In this document: in pieces, positions 49,502 through 59,472 of the stretch
Numbering within the stretch: the first letter of the stretch is position 1
Layout: each line of letters starts with the position of its first letter
Assembly (NCBI RefSeq): GCF_003076515.1
Contig: NZ_CP022390.1
Coordinates: 3,418,572-3,482,571, forward strand
Source of the DNA: Alcaligenes aquatilis
GTDB taxonomy: Bacteria; Pseudomonadota; Gammaproteobacteria; Burkholderiales; Burkholderiaceae_B
Reading direction: 5' to 3'
DNA: 64,000 nt
Notes under the pieces: generated by a model
Told to the model about the DNA's origin: nothing
Database searches by the model: none
The model's input: the letters and a program-made list of their open reading frames with translations, nothing else
Program-made: the position numbers and the translations under genes

Positions 49502-50773
49502 ATGTCGGAGTTGAACACAGGCAAAGGTCGGCGGTCCCGATCCTTCTATGTCTGGGTGTTGGTAGGGCTGCTGCTGACAGCAGGCCTTGTTTATTACGCC
49601 TTGTCTTCCCCTTCAGATACACCTACCCCCATGCGCGGGCCGCGCGGCATGATGGGGGCCACCAAAGTGCCGGTTCAGGTAGCCACAGTCAAGACGGGTT
49701 TGATCGACCAAACAGTCAATGCGATTGCCACGGTCAAGCCCTTGCAGACAGTTGCGGTACGCGGTGAGGTCGATGGCGTGCTGGAGCGTATTCACTTCAA
49801 GGATGGGCAGCGTGTGAAGGCCGGCGATTTGTTGGCCGAGATTGATCCGCGTACCTACCAAGTGCAACTGGATCAGGCCCGTGGACAACTGGCACAGAGT
49901 CAGGCTCAGTTGAAGGGGGCGCAGCAGGAGCTGGCTCGTCATCGCGTCCTGTTCCAACAGAATTCGATTGCTCGCCAGGCCTTGGAAACCAAGGAAACGG
50001 CTGTTCAGCAGTTGCAGGCTCAGATCAAATCCAATCAAGCAGAAGTCGCTAGAGCCCAAGTGCAACTGGATCGCACACGTATCACGGCGCCTCTGGATGG
50101 CCGCTTGGGCCTGCGTAAGCTCGATCAGGGCAATCTGGTCTCTGCCGGTAATACCGACGGGATTGTCGTGATTACTCAGGTTGATCCCATCGGCGTGGAG
50201 TTTTCCTTGCCGCAGAACCAATTGAGCAGTCTGCTGGAGGCCATGAAACAAAGCGAGTCGCCTTTGCGTGTGTCCCTGATCGACAGCAAAGCTCAGCTCT
50301 TGTCGGATAAAGGCCGCTTGCAGGCTCTGGATAATCAGATCGATATCAATACCGGCACGCTGAGAGTGAAGGCCGAGTTTGATAACGACGACGAAACTCT
50401 GTTTGCCAATCAGTTCGTCAATGCCCGCGTCTTTTTGGGCCAGGAACAAGGTCTGCTGATTCCATCGCATGCGATACAGCGGGGTTCGGTAGGGACCTAT
50501 GTGTACACCCTGGATGACGAGGATAAGGTTCATATTCAGGTGGTGGAGCTGGGTACTGCCACCCTGGAATCGACGCTGATTAAAACTGGCCTGAAAGAAG
50601 GCGATCGCGTGGTGGTGGAGGGCACTGACCGTTTGCGCGAAGGCTCGGAGGTCGACGTGATGCAGCAAGATGGCCAGGCCAAGGAAAAACCGGCACCAAC
50701 TGATGCAGGCGCTCAAGCAGAGCAAGGCGCACGTTCGGGTGAGGGTCGCCGTCCACGTCCTGCAAGCGAGTAA
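49502..50773 (+). CDS. mdtA: RND efflux periplasmic adaptor (MdtA-like)
   Basis: A 423-residue membrane-fusion protein linking the RND pump to the outer-membrane channel. There is an N-terminal membrane anchor (about 16-40, VWVLVGLLLTAGLVYYAL), a lipoyl domain (VRGEVDGVLERIHFKDGQRVKAGDLLAEID), a helical hairpin (about 120-190) and beta-barrel plus membrane-proximal domains. The tail is rich in charged and Ala residues (about 385-423). It is the first gene of the efflux operon, 4 bases before mdtB. No two-component regulator lies beside it. Confidence 0.92.
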   Translation: MSELNTGKGRRSRSFYVWVLVGLLLTAGLVYYALSSPSDTPTPMRGPRGMMGATKVPVQVATVKTGLIDQTVNAIATVKPLQTVAVRGEVDGVLERIHFKDGQRVKAGDLLAEIDPRTYQVQLDQARGQLAQSQAQLKGAQQELARHRVLFQQNSIARQALETKETAVQQLQAQIKSNQAEVARAQVQLDRTRITAPLDGRLGLRKLDQGNLVSAGNTDGIVVITQVDPIGVEFSLPQNQLSSLLEAMKQSESPLRVSLIDSKAQLLSDKGRLQALDNQIDINTGTLRVKAEFDNDDETLFANQFVNARVFLGQEQGLLIPSHAIQRGSVGTYVYTLDDEDKVHIQVVELGTATLESTLIKTGLKEGDRVVVEGTDRLREGSEVDVMQQDGQAKEKPAPTDAGAQAEQGARSGEGRRPRPASE

Positions 50774-50776
50774 GTC

Positions 50777-53700
50777 GTGAGCATGTCGCGTATCTTTATC
50801 CTGCGCCCGGTGGCTACCACCTTGGCGATGGTGGCTTTGCTGGTGTCCGGTTTGCTGGCCTATCGCATGTTGCCCGTGGCCGCTTTGCCGCAGGTCGATT
50901 ACCCCACCATCCAGGTGGTTACGCTTTATCCGGGCGCCAGCCCGGATGTGGTGGCGGCCTTGATTACCTCACCGCTGGAGCGGCGCTTTGGCAGTATGTC
51001 TGGGTTGTCGCAGATGATTTCGTCCAGTTCGGGTGGGGCATCGCGCATTACCTTGCAGTTCGATTTGGGCTTGCCCCTGGATGTGGCCGAGCAAGAGGTG
51101 CAGGCGGCGATTAATGCCGCCTCTACGATGCTACCCAATGATTTGCCCGCGCCGCCTATCTATAACAAGGTCAATCCGGCTGACACCCCAGTTATTTCCC
51201 TGGCGGTGACCTCCCCCAATATGCCCTTGCACGAGGTGCGTGACCTGATTGATGTACGGGTCGCACAAAAGCTCTCGCAGGTGACGGGTGTGGGTCTGGT
51301 CAGCATTGCGGGTGGTCAGGAGCCGGCCATGCGGATTCAGGCCGATCCCAACGCGTTGGCAGTGCGTAATCTGACGCTAAACCATCTGCGGCAAGCCGTT
51401 GTTGCAGCCAATGTGAACCAGCCTAAAGGTAATCTGGATGGGCCTCAGCGCTCCACCAGTATCGGCGCCAACGAGCAGTTGAAAACCGTACAGGATTACG
51501 AAAACCTGATCGTCAGCTATAAGGACGGTGCGGCTGTACGCCTGGGAGAGCTGGCCAAGGTGGTGCGGGACGCTCAGGATGTGCGTCAGGCTGCCTGGAT
51601 GGGCACCGTGCCCGCGATCTTGTTGAATATTCAGCGACAGCCTGGGGCCAATGTCATTGATGTGGTGGACCAGATTCAAAGCCTGCTGCCGGAAATACGT
51701 CGTTCCTTGCCGGTTGGTGTGGATGTGACCGTGGCCACGGACCGGACCCAGACCATTCGGGACTCGGTTGACCATGTGCAAAAGGAAATGATGCTGGCCA
51801 TCGTGCTGGTGGTGCTGGTGACGTTTGTGTTTCTGCGCACGTGGACCGCCACGCTGATCCCTAGTGTTGTCGTGCCTATTTCCTTGATCGCCACCTTTGC
51901 CATCATGCTGATGTGGGGCTTCAGTATTAATAACCTGACCCTGATGGCCTTGACGGTTGCCACAGGTTTTGTGGTTGATGATGCGATCGTGATGATTGAG
52001 AACATCGCCCGTTACATCGAAAAGGGCGAAACCGCTTTGCAAGCCGCCTTGAAGGGCGCGGCGCAGATTGGTTTTACCTTGCTGTCCTTGACCATCTCCT
52101 TGATTGCCGTGTTGATCCCGTTGCTGTTCATGAGCGACGTTATTGGCCGCCTGTTCCGTGAGTTTGCCATTACCCTGGCCGTCGCCATCTTGCTGTCCCT
52201 GTTCATTTCGCTGACGCTCACGCCCATGATGTGTGCGCGCATGCTCAAACCCGAGAACGAGCGCCAGTATGGCCGCTTCACCACCTGGTTGGGGAACCGG
52301 ATGGACCGCATTATTGCGGCTTATGACCGTGGCCTGATTGTGGTGCTGCGTCACCAGACCTTGACCTTGTGGGTTGCGGTGGGGACGGTGGTCTTGACGG
52401 GCCTGCTGTACGTGATTGTGCCCAAAGGCTTTTTTCCACAACAAGATACCGGCTTGATTCAGGCCATTACCCAAGGGCCGCAAACCGCCTCGTTCCGCGC
52501 CATGGGCCATTTGCAGCAGCAAGCTGTGGCGATTGTGCTGGAAGACCCGGATGTAGAGGCCGTCACCTCATTTATCGGGGTAGATGGCACGAACGCCACC
52601 TTGAATAATGGCCGTTTGCAAATTGCCTTGAAGCCGATTGGCTCGGGCCGGGCCAGTGCCAATGAAATCATGGACAGGCTCAATGAGCGCTTGAAGGATA
52701 TTCCCGACTTATCGGTGTATCAGCAGTCCATTCAGGAACTGACGGTAGACGACCAGATCAGTCGCAATGTGTACCAGATGGCTTTGTCTGACCCAGAGAC
52801 GGAGGTGTTGACCACCTGGATGCCGCGTTGGCTGGATGCCGTCAATGCCTTGCCGCAGATTAAAGAGGCGTCCATGAGCCTGCAAAACGATGGCCTGCAG
52901 GTTCTGCTGGATATAGACCGGGATGCGGCGGCTCGTGTGGGCGTGACCAAAGCAAATATTGACGATGCGCTCTATGACGCCTTCGGACAGCGTTTGATTT
53001 CCACAATCTACACGCAGTCTGCCCAGTACCGGGTCGTGCTGGAGGTCAAGGATGAGTACCGCCAAGGCCCGCAGGATCTGGAAAATATCCATGTGATGAC
53101 GGCAGCAGGCACACCCGTGCCGATTACGTCCTTGGCGCGGATCGATCTGGTGCCAACCACGCTATCGGTGGAGCGCTTGGGGCAGTTCCCGTCTGTGAAT
53201 GTGTCCTTTGATCTGGCCGATGGTTATTCCTTGTCTGATGCCATTGAAGCGATTGAAACCGTGCCCGACCAGATTGGCATGCCCACCTCGATTGATACCC
53301 GCTATCTGGGTGCCGCCAAGGCGTTTCATGCTTCCTTGTCCAGCACACTGTGGCTGATGCTGGCTGCTGTGCTGACCATGTATATCGTGCTGGGTGTGTT
53401 GTACGAAAGCTATATCCACCCGATTACTATTTTGTCGACCTTGCCCTCGGCAGCGATTGGGGCGCTGCTGGCCTTGCTGTTGGCCGGACGGGATCTGGAC
53501 ATGGTGGGGGTAATCGGGATCATCCTGTTGATTGGTATCGTGAAAAAGAACGCCATCATGATGATCGACTTCGCTTTGGAGGCGCAGCGCGAGCAGGGTA
53601 TGAGCCCTCAGGAGGCGATTCATCAGGCCGCCTTGCTGCGTTTTCGCCCCATTCTGATGACAACGCTGGCCGCCTTGTTCAGTGCCATTCCACTGATGCT

Positions 53701-53863
53701 GGCGACCGGCTCTGGCGCCGAGCTGCGCCAACCTTTGGGATTGGTGATGGTGGGCGGGCTGTTAGCCAGCCAGGTGTTGACCTTGTTTACGACCCCCGTT
53801 ATCTACCTGTTCTTTGATCGCTTTACCCGTCGTGGTGCTCAGTCGGTACGCGAGCCGTCATGA
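50777..53863 (+). CDS. mdtB: RND efflux permease, MdtB-like
   Basis: A 1028-residue inner-membrane proton-driven pump subunit of the HAE1 family, with 12 membrane segments and two large periplasmic loops. The proton-relay pair is Asp401-Asp402 in FVVDDAIVMIENI. Typical openings are ILRPVATTLAMVALLVSG and LPQVDYPTIQVVTLYPGASP. The MdtB/MdtC pair acts as a heterotrimer, supported by the adjacent homologue. GTG 50777 or ATG 50783 may start translation. Confidence 0.93.
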   Translation: MSMSRIFILRPVATTLAMVALLVSGLLAYRMLPVAALPQVDYPTIQVVTLYPGASPDVVAALITSPLERRFGSMSGLSQMISSSSGGASRITLQFDLGLPLDVAEQEVQAAINAASTMLPNDLPAPPIYNKVNPADTPVISLAVTSPNMPLHEVRDLIDVRVAQKLSQVTGVGLVSIAGGQEPAMRIQADPNALAVRNLTLNHLRQAVVAANVNQPKGNLDGPQRSTSIGANEQLKTVQDYENLIVSYKDGAAVRLGELAKVVRDAQDVRQAAWMGTVPAILLNIQRQPGANVIDVVDQIQSLLPEIRRSLPVGVDVTVATDRTQTIRDSVDHVQKEMMLAIVLVVLVTFVFLRTWTATLIPSVVVPISLIATFAIMLMWGFSINNLTLMALTVATGFVVDDAIVMIENIARYIEKGETALQAALKGAAQIGFTLLSLTISLIAVLIPLLFMSDVIGRLFREFAITLAVAILLSLFISLTLTPMMCARMLKPENERQYGRFTTWLGNRMDRIIAAYDRGLIVVLRHQTLTLWVAVGTVVLTGLLYVIVPKGFFPQQDTGLIQAITQGPQTASFRAMGHLQQQAVAIVLEDPDVEAVTSFIGVDGTNATLNNGRLQIALKPIGSGRASANEIMDRLNERLKDIPDLSVYQQSIQELTVDDQISRNVYQMALSDPETEVLTTWMPRWLDAVNALPQIKEASMSLQNDGLQVLLDIDRDAAARVGVTKANIDDALYDAFGQRLISTIYTQSAQYRVVLEVKDEYRQGPQDLENIHVMTAAGTPVPITSLARIDLVPTTLSVERLGQFPSVNVSFDLADGYSLSDAIEAIETVPDQIGMPTSIDTRYLGAAKAFHASLSSTLWLMLAAVLTMYIVLGVLYESYIHPITILSTLPSAAIGALLALLLAGRDLDMVGVIGIILLIGIVKKNAIMMIDFALEAQREQGMSPQEAIHQAALLRFRPILMTTLAALFSAIPLMLATGSGAELRQPLGLVMVGGLLASQVLTLFTTPVIYLFFDRFTRRGAQSVREPS

Positions 53864-56800
53864 AGCGTTTGCTAGGGCTGTTTATCTTCCGGCCAGTGGG
53901 CTCCAGCCTGCTGGCACTGGCCATGGTGCTCATGGGGGCTTTGGCCCTGCGTTTATTGCCTGTGTCGTCGTTGCCGGAAATGGATTTTCCGGTGATCGCG
54001 GTCTCGGCCAATTTGCCCGGTGCCAGCCCTGAAACCATGGCCTCCAGTGTGGCCACCCCACTGGAGCAGGCACTAGGTTCCATTGCCGGTGTCTCTGAGA
54101 TGAGTTCCCGCAGTAGCGAGGGTTCCACCCAGATCATACTGGTGTTCGATCTGGACCGAGATATTGAAGGGGCCGCCCGTGATGTGCAGGCCGCTATCAA
54201 TCAGGCTCGCCCGATGTTGCCGTCGGGTATGTCCAGTGTGCCCACCTACGAGAAGGTCAACCCCTCGTCCATGCCTATCATGGTGCTGGCGCTGACGTCG
54301 CAAACGGCGAACAAGGCGCAGCTTTTTGATATGGCCAGTGGTATTGTCCAGCAGAAACTGGCTCAGATTCCGGGGGTGGGCTCGGTCGAGGTGGGCGGTG
54401 GCTCTTTGCCTGCGGTACGGGTGGGGCTGAACCCCAAGGCGTTGGCCTCGGCCGGTATTGCGCTCGATGATGTGCGCTCGGTGATCAATAACGCCAACAG
54501 CCTGCGTCCCAACGGCTATCTGGAAGGTGAGCAGGGCCAGTGGCAGATCAATTCAGGGAAACAATACAATCAGGCCCGTTTTTTTGAGCCCTTGGTTCTG
54601 AAGAATCAGGACGGGCAGGTTATCCGTTTGGGAGATGTCGCCAAGGTCGAGGACTCCGTCGAGAACATTCACAGCCTGGGGTATTGGAATAACCAGGAAG
54701 CTGTTTTGCTGATTGTGCGTCGGCAGGCCGGTGCCAACATTATTGAGACGGTCAATACTATCCGCGCGCGCTTGCAGGATATCGAGGAAATGCTGCCCAG
54801 CCAGGCGCAATTGACGGTGGCGCAGGATCGCACCCCCAGTATCCGCGCCACGCTGGAAGAGGCCCAACTGACGCTGATTATTGCGGTGGCCCTGGTGGTG
54901 CTGGTGGTCTTGCTGTTCCTGCGAAACTGGCGCGCTGCCTTGATCCCCGCTATCGCCGTGCCTGCTTCCTTGATTAGCACCTTTGCTTTCATGCATTTGT
55001 TCGGCTTTACGCTGAACACCATTTCCTTGATGGCCTTGATTGTGGCCACGGGCTTTGTGGTGGATGACGCCATCGTGGTGCTGGAAAGTATTATGCGTTA
55101 CCTGGAAAAAGGCTTGTCCCCTATGCGGGCGGCCTTGCGCGGGACGCGCGAGGTGGGCTTTACCGTCACGGCCATGAGCCTGTCGCTGGTGGCGGTGTTT
55201 ATTCCCTTGTGGTTGATCGGGGGATTGGCTGGGCGCCTGTTCATGGAGTTTGCCGTCACCTTGTGTACGGCCGTGCTGGTGTCCCTGGTGATCTCCTTGA
55301 TGCTGACTCCCATGATGTCCGCCCGATTGCTGCGCCCAGGACCGCAAGAGCATGAGTCTACCCATCCCCTTAGTCGTTTTCTGGGCTGGATAGGCAGTGT
55401 CAGTTGGCGTGCTTACCGTCGCTCTTTGGATTGGGCGCTCAAGCATCATCGCCTGATGTTGTTTTCCTTGTTCGCCACGATAGGGTTGAATGTGTACCTG
55501 TATGCGGTGGTGCCCAAGGGGCTGTTTCCACAGCAGGATACCGGTCAGTTGATGGGGTTTTTCCGGGTCGATAGGGGCACCTCGTTCCAGTCCATGGAGC
55601 CTAAGCTGGAGTACTTCCGTTCCATCCTGAATCAGGACCCGGACATCCGTTCGGTGGCTGTCTTTGCCGGTGGTCGTAGTGGTAGCACCTCGTCCTTCAT
55701 TCTGGTTGAGCTCAAGCCCATGGATGAGCGCAAAGCCAGCACAACAGATATTGTGAATCGCCTGCGCGATCCTTTATCCACCACGCCGGGTGCGCGCATG
55801 TTCATGGTGCCTCAGCAAGATATTCCGGTCGGTAGCGGCGGCGGCGGGCGCAGTGGCTCTTATGACTACTCCTTGCTGGGGAGCGACCTGGAGTTGCTGA
55901 AAACCTGGTTGCCCAAGGTTCAGCAGGCCATGGCCGAATTGCCTGAACTGGTAGACGTGGACACAGGCACGGATGACAAGGCTGGCCTGGTTCAACTGGA
56001 AATTGATCGGGATATGGCAACGCGCCTGGGCGTGGATATGTCCATGGTGGCAGGGACCTTGAACAACTCCTTCTCCCAGCGTCAGGTTTCCACAATTTTT
56101 GGACGGTTGAACCAGTATCACGTTGTCATGGAGGTCGAGCCGCGTTTTGCTCAGGATCTGGAGTCTTTGAAGGAGATTGAGGTCGTTGCCAAAGATGGCA
56201 CGCGCGTGCCTTTGTCCGCCTTTACGCGCTTTACGACGGGCACCGCGCCGCGCAGCATTAACCACATGGGTTTGCTGGTGGCCGAGTCTGTGTCTTTTGG
56301 TTTGGCCGAAGGCGTCACCCTCAGTCAGGCGACAGAGGCCATTGAGCAGGCCATGGCCCGGATTCAGTTGCCTACCCGCGAGATTCAGGCCGGCTTTGAG
56401 GGCAATACGGCGCAGATGCTTGATGCCCTGGCCAAGCAACCCCTTATGTTCCTGGCCGCCTTGGTGGCCTTGTACATCGTGCTGGGGATGTTGTACGAGA
56501 GCTATATGCACCCGCTGACCATTCTGTCCACTTTGCCCTCGGCTGGGATTGGGGCCTTGCTGGCCTTGATGATGACCAGTGGCGAGTTCAATCTGATTGC
56601 CATGATCGGAGTATTTTTGTTGATTGGTATCGTCAAGAAAAACGCCATCATGATGGTGGACTACGCCTTGCAAATGGAGCGTGAGCGCGGCATGGGCTCG
56701 CGTGAGGCTATTTACGAGGCCTGCCTGGTGCGTTTCCGCCCCATCATGATGACAACCTTGTCCGCTATTTTTGGCGCTGTTCCTTTGATTCTGGCCTCCG

Positions 56801-56964
56801 GGCCGGGCGTGGAAATGCGCCAGCCGCTGGGTGTCACCATTGTGGGTGGTTTGGTGCTCAGTCAAATCCTGACTTTGTACACCACGCCCGTGGTTTATCT
56901 TTATCTGGATCGTTTGCGCCATCGCTTCATGCGCCGCAAGAACCAGACAAACTTGAATACATAA
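53860..56964 (+). CDS. mdtC: RND efflux permease, MdtC-like
   Basis: A 1034-residue second pump subunit, homologous to the MdtB-like protein. It has the same topology and proton relay Asp402-Asp403 (FVVDDAIVVLESI). The N-terminus FIFRPVGSSLLALAMVLMGA and LPEMDFPVIAVSANLPGASP are family markers. It overlaps mdtB by 4 bases (ATGA), implying coupled translation and fixed stoichiometry. Confidence 0.93.
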   Translation: MKRLLGLFIFRPVGSSLLALAMVLMGALALRLLPVSSLPEMDFPVIAVSANLPGASPETMASSVATPLEQALGSIAGVSEMSSRSSEGSTQIILVFDLDRDIEGAARDVQAAINQARPMLPSGMSSVPTYEKVNPSSMPIMVLALTSQTANKAQLFDMASGIVQQKLAQIPGVGSVEVGGGSLPAVRVGLNPKALASAGIALDDVRSVINNANSLRPNGYLEGEQGQWQINSGKQYNQARFFEPLVLKNQDGQVIRLGDVAKVEDSVENIHSLGYWNNQEAVLLIVRRQAGANIIETVNTIRARLQDIEEMLPSQAQLTVAQDRTPSIRATLEEAQLTLIIAVALVVLVVLLFLRNWRAALIPAIAVPASLISTFAFMHLFGFTLNTISLMALIVATGFVVDDAIVVLESIMRYLEKGLSPMRAALRGTREVGFTVTAMSLSLVAVFIPLWLIGGLAGRLFMEFAVTLCTAVLVSLVISLMLTPMMSARLLRPGPQEHESTHPLSRFLGWIGSVSWRAYRRSLDWALKHHRLMLFSLFATIGLNVYLYAVVPKGLFPQQDTGQLMGFFRVDRGTSFQSMEPKLEYFRSILNQDPDIRSVAVFAGGRSGSTSSFILVELKPMDERKASTTDIVNRLRDPLSTTPGARMFMVPQQDIPVGSGGGGRSGSYDYSLLGSDLELLKTWLPKVQQAMAELPELVDVDTGTDDKAGLVQLEIDRDMATRLGVDMSMVAGTLNNSFSQRQVSTIFGRLNQYHVVMEVEPRFAQDLESLKEIEVVAKDGTRVPLSAFTRFTTGTAPRSINHMGLLVAESVSFGLAEGVTLSQATEAIEQAMARIQLPTREIQAGFEGNTAQMLDALAKQPLMFLAALVALYIVLGMLYESYMHPLTILSTLPSAGIGALLALMMTSGEFNLIAMIGVFLLIGIVKKNAIMMVDYALQMERERGMGSREAIYEACLVRFRPIMMTTLSAIFGAVPLILASGPGVEMRQPLGVTIVGGLVLSQILTLYTTPVVYLYLDRLRHRFMRRKNQTNLNT

Positions 56965-56970
56965 GCTGAT

Positions 56971-58446
56971 ATGCCTATTTCTACTGCCACGATGTTTCCG
57001 CGCTTTGCACTGGCTGGGATGGTGCTGCTCCTGTCCGCATGTGCCGTTGGCCCTGATTATCAGCGGCCTGAGGCCCCAGTGGGGGAGCACTTTCGGGAAA
57101 AGGTGCGTTCCACGGCCTGGAAGCAGGCTGAACCGGCTGACTTGAAGGATCGCGGCCCCTGGTGGGAAAGCTTTAATGACGGCGTGCTCAATACCTTGAT
57201 GCAAAGCCTGAACGAGCAGAACTTTAGCTTGCAGCAAGCACAGGCACGCGTCCGGCAGGCGCAAGCCACCTTGTCCAACACGCGCTCGACTCTGTTTCCG
57301 AAAGTGGACAGCTCGGTCGGAACCACGCGACGGGGCGGCGGCTCGGGTGATACCAGCCAAAGCAGCAGCGCTTACGATGCCAGCATCACCGTGAATTGGG
57401 AAGTGGATTTGTGGGGGCGGATTCGCCGTCAGGTAGAAGCGGGTGACGCAGGCCTGCAAGCCAGTGCTGCGGATATGGCCGCCACGCGTTTGAGCCTGCA
57501 GTCGCAATTGGCCCAAACTTATTTGCAGTACCGCAGTGTGGAATCCAGCGAACGCGTGCTGGATGAAACTGTGGCCGCGTACGAGCGCTCTTTGCAAATT
57601 AATCAGAATCGTCTGGACGCCGGTTTTTCGGCCCCGGGAGACGTAGCGGCAGCCTTAAGTCAGCTTGAAAACGCACGTACTCAGCGCCTGGCTTTGAATC
57701 GTGAAAAGGCCTCCTATCAGCATGCCATGGCGGTGTTGGTGGGCCGTGCGCCGTCCCAGTTCGAGGTGGTGCCGCATGCGCCTTGGCCAGTGGCTCCGGA
57801 TATTCCGGTGGGCTTGCCATCCAGCTTGCTGGAACGTCGCCCCGATGTGGCCCGGGCCGAGCGTCGTATGGCGCAGGCCAATGCCCAGATTGGTGTAGCC
57901 AAAGCCGCCTGGTTTCCCAGCTTGAGCCTGAAAGCCAGCGGGGGGTTTAGCAGCAGTGATTTAAGTGAATGGCTGACGGCACCCGCGCGTGTCTGGTCCC
58001 TGGGGCCTGCCTTCGCCCTGACCTTGCTGGATTTTGGAGCGCGTCGTGCACAAGTCGAGCAGGCCAAGGCCAGTTATGACGAACAATTGGCGGCTTACCG
58101 CCAGACGGTTCTGGATGCGCTGAAAGAAGTGGAAGATGCCTTGTCGGAGCGTAATGGCCTGGAGCTGGAGCAAGCCAGTCAAGCGCGTTCTCTGGCGGCG
58201 GCCCGCGAGTCCTTGCGGCTGACGCGCAATCAGTTTGATGCCGGTCTGGTGGATTTTCTGAGTCTGGCGCAAACCCAGGCCACGGCCCTGTCAGCCGAGC
58301 GGCAGGCCTTGGATCTGGAGTCTCAACGCTTGCGGGCGGCAGTCAAACTGATGGTGGCCTTGGGCGGCGGCTGGGATGTAGCGACTGGCCTGAACCCCGA
58401 AGAGCCGAAAGCGGTGGAAGCTGATCCAGCCGCTAAAGCAGAATAG
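56971..58446 (+). CDS. RND outer-membrane channel lipoprotein (OprM/NodT family)
   Basis: A 491-residue outer-membrane factor with a lipoprotein signal (MVLLLSACAVGPDYQRPEAP, Cys near 23). Two efflux-protein repeats contain WEVDLWGRIRRQVEAGDAGLQA and PSSLLERRPDVARAERRMAQANAQIGVAKAAWFP; each continues past the 20-residue pieces quoted by normal family sequence. It completes a self-contained tripartite pump, 6 bases after mdtC. Confidence 0.92.
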   Translation: MPISTATMFPRFALAGMVLLLSACAVGPDYQRPEAPVGEHFREKVRSTAWKQAEPADLKDRGPWWESFNDGVLNTLMQSLNEQNFSLQQAQARVRQAQATLSNTRSTLFPKVDSSVGTTRRGGGSGDTSQSSSAYDASITVNWEVDLWGRIRRQVEAGDAGLQASAADMAATRLSLQSQLAQTYLQYRSVESSERVLDETVAAYERSLQINQNRLDAGFSAPGDVAAALSQLENARTQRLALNREKASYQHAMAVLVGRAPSQFEVVPHAPWPVAPDIPVGLPSSLLERRPDVARAERRMAQANAQIGVAKAAWFPSLSLKASGGFSSSDLSEWLTAPARVWSLGPAFALTLLDFGARRAQVEQAKASYDEQLAAYRQTVLDALKEVEDALSERNGLELEQASQARSLAAARESLRLTRNQFDAGLVDFLSLAQTQATALSAERQALDLESQRLRAAVKLMVALGGGWDVATGLNPEEPKAVEADPAAKAE

Positions 58447-58450
58447 GTTC

Positions 58451-58545
58451 GGCCTGACCTACACTGACCTGACCTGACCTGACCTGACCTGACCTGACCT
58501 GAATTGATCTGATCTAGTCTGATCTGATTTAGGTTAGGTTTGGTT
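58451..58545. repeat. decaying pentanucleotide tract
   Basis: Seven perfect GACCT units (58466-58500) lie inside a longer stretch in which the 5-base phase is kept on both sides (GGCCT, GACCT, ACACT before; GAATT, GATCT, GATCT, AGTCT, GATCT, GATTT, AGGTT, AGGTT, TGGTT after). It is non-coding, 4 bases after the channel gene stop. Confidence 0.85.
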
Positions 58546-58746
58546 TGGCGTTGACTAGGCTCCTTGGCGCTTGGTTTGGTAATTTCACCATGCTCTCCGG
58601 CCTGGGGCTGGACCGGAGCGGCAACGTCCGGTTTGCCCGTATGGACCAAGCAAAGATTGGACTACCTCCCAAGATTGGGGCTGCAGTTTGCTTACTTGTA
58701 GTTCAACTGCGGCTCATTCATTGCTTGATATTGCGCGGAAACCGCC
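58546..58746. other. intergenic region after the pentamer tract
   Basis: The gap between the efflux operon and the minus-strand operon. Beyond the pentamer repeat I see no gene or clear terminator. Confidence 0.4.
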
Positions 58747-59472
58747 TCAGTCCTGGTCCATCCAGGCATATAGCCCGTCAACCCATTCCTTGCCGTCGTC
58801 CAAACCCAAGAGGGCGTGGATCTCTTCAGCACGTTGGTACAAATCATCAAAATCAATTTGTGGCGGGTCTACAAAGGCCAGGGCAACCAGATTCCCGTCA
58901 TGGGTTTCAGGTAGCCAGACCACGGCAGAGAAGCTCTCTTGCAACGCATGCAGATTGCGCGCATGTACCCGTTCCGACCCCAGTAAATTGACCGTCAATA
59001 GTCCTTGCGGCCCCAGAGCTTTGCGGCAGGCCTGGTAAAAGGCTTCGCTTTCCAGTGCAGGGTGCTCGGCCTGATCAGAGTAGACATCAACTTGCAGCAC
59101 ATCCAGCTCGCCATATACCGCGTCCAGATAGTCCAGCGCGTCTACCGTGTGTACGTTCAAGCGTTGGTCGTCGGGCGGTAAATTGAACAGCAGCCGGCTG
59201 GCTTGCACCACTTCCGGATTGATTTCCACCGCGTCGATACGCGCCTGGGGGAAATGCTGGTAGCAAAAGCGCGTCAGACTGCCTGCGCCCAGGCCAAGCT
59301 GGGCAATACGGCGCGGATCGGTCTGGAACAAGCTCCAGATCATCATTTGACGGATGTAGTGCAGCTCCAGCTGATCGGGAGCATCCAGGCGCATGGCGCC
59401 CTGCACCCAGGCCGAGCCCAGGTGCAGGTAGCGCACGCCTTCGTGTTCCGAAATAGAGACCTGCGGCATCAT
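58747..59472 (-). CDS. spermidine-synthase-like methyltransferase-fold protein
   Basis: A 241-residue protein with the Rossmann core of polyamine aminopropyltransferases: QLGLGAGSLTRFCYQHFPQ (about 58-76), AVEINPEVVQASRLLF, and a DVLQVDVYSDQ acidic stretch near 125. It lacks the N-terminal beta domain of true SpeE, and the usual GG(E/D)G motif reads GLGAG, so it may not make spermidine. Two adjacent Met codons are possible starts. Its start overlaps the Nudix gene stop by 4 bases. Confidence 0.82.
   Translation of the reverse strand: MMPQVSISEHEGVRYLHLGSAWVQGAMRLDAPDQLELHYIRQMMIWSLFQTDPRRIAQLGLGAGSLTRFCYQHFPQARIDAVEINPEVVQASRLLFNLPPDDQRLNVHTVDALDYLDAVYGELDVLQVDVYSDQAEHPALESEAFYQACRKALGPQGLLTVNLLGSERVHARNLHALQESFSAVVWLPETHDGNLVALAFVDPPQIDFDDLYQRAEEIHALLGLDDGKEWVDGLYAWMDQD

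Noticed and set aside
55774..57597. 607-residue open frame antisense to mdtC and the channel gene
   Set aside because: A shadow frame across two well-supported genes, rich in His and Gln as antisense frames of GC-rich genes are.
58466..58500. GACCT repeats as a CRISPR array
   Set aside because: Units are 5 bases with no spacers, so it is a microsatellite.
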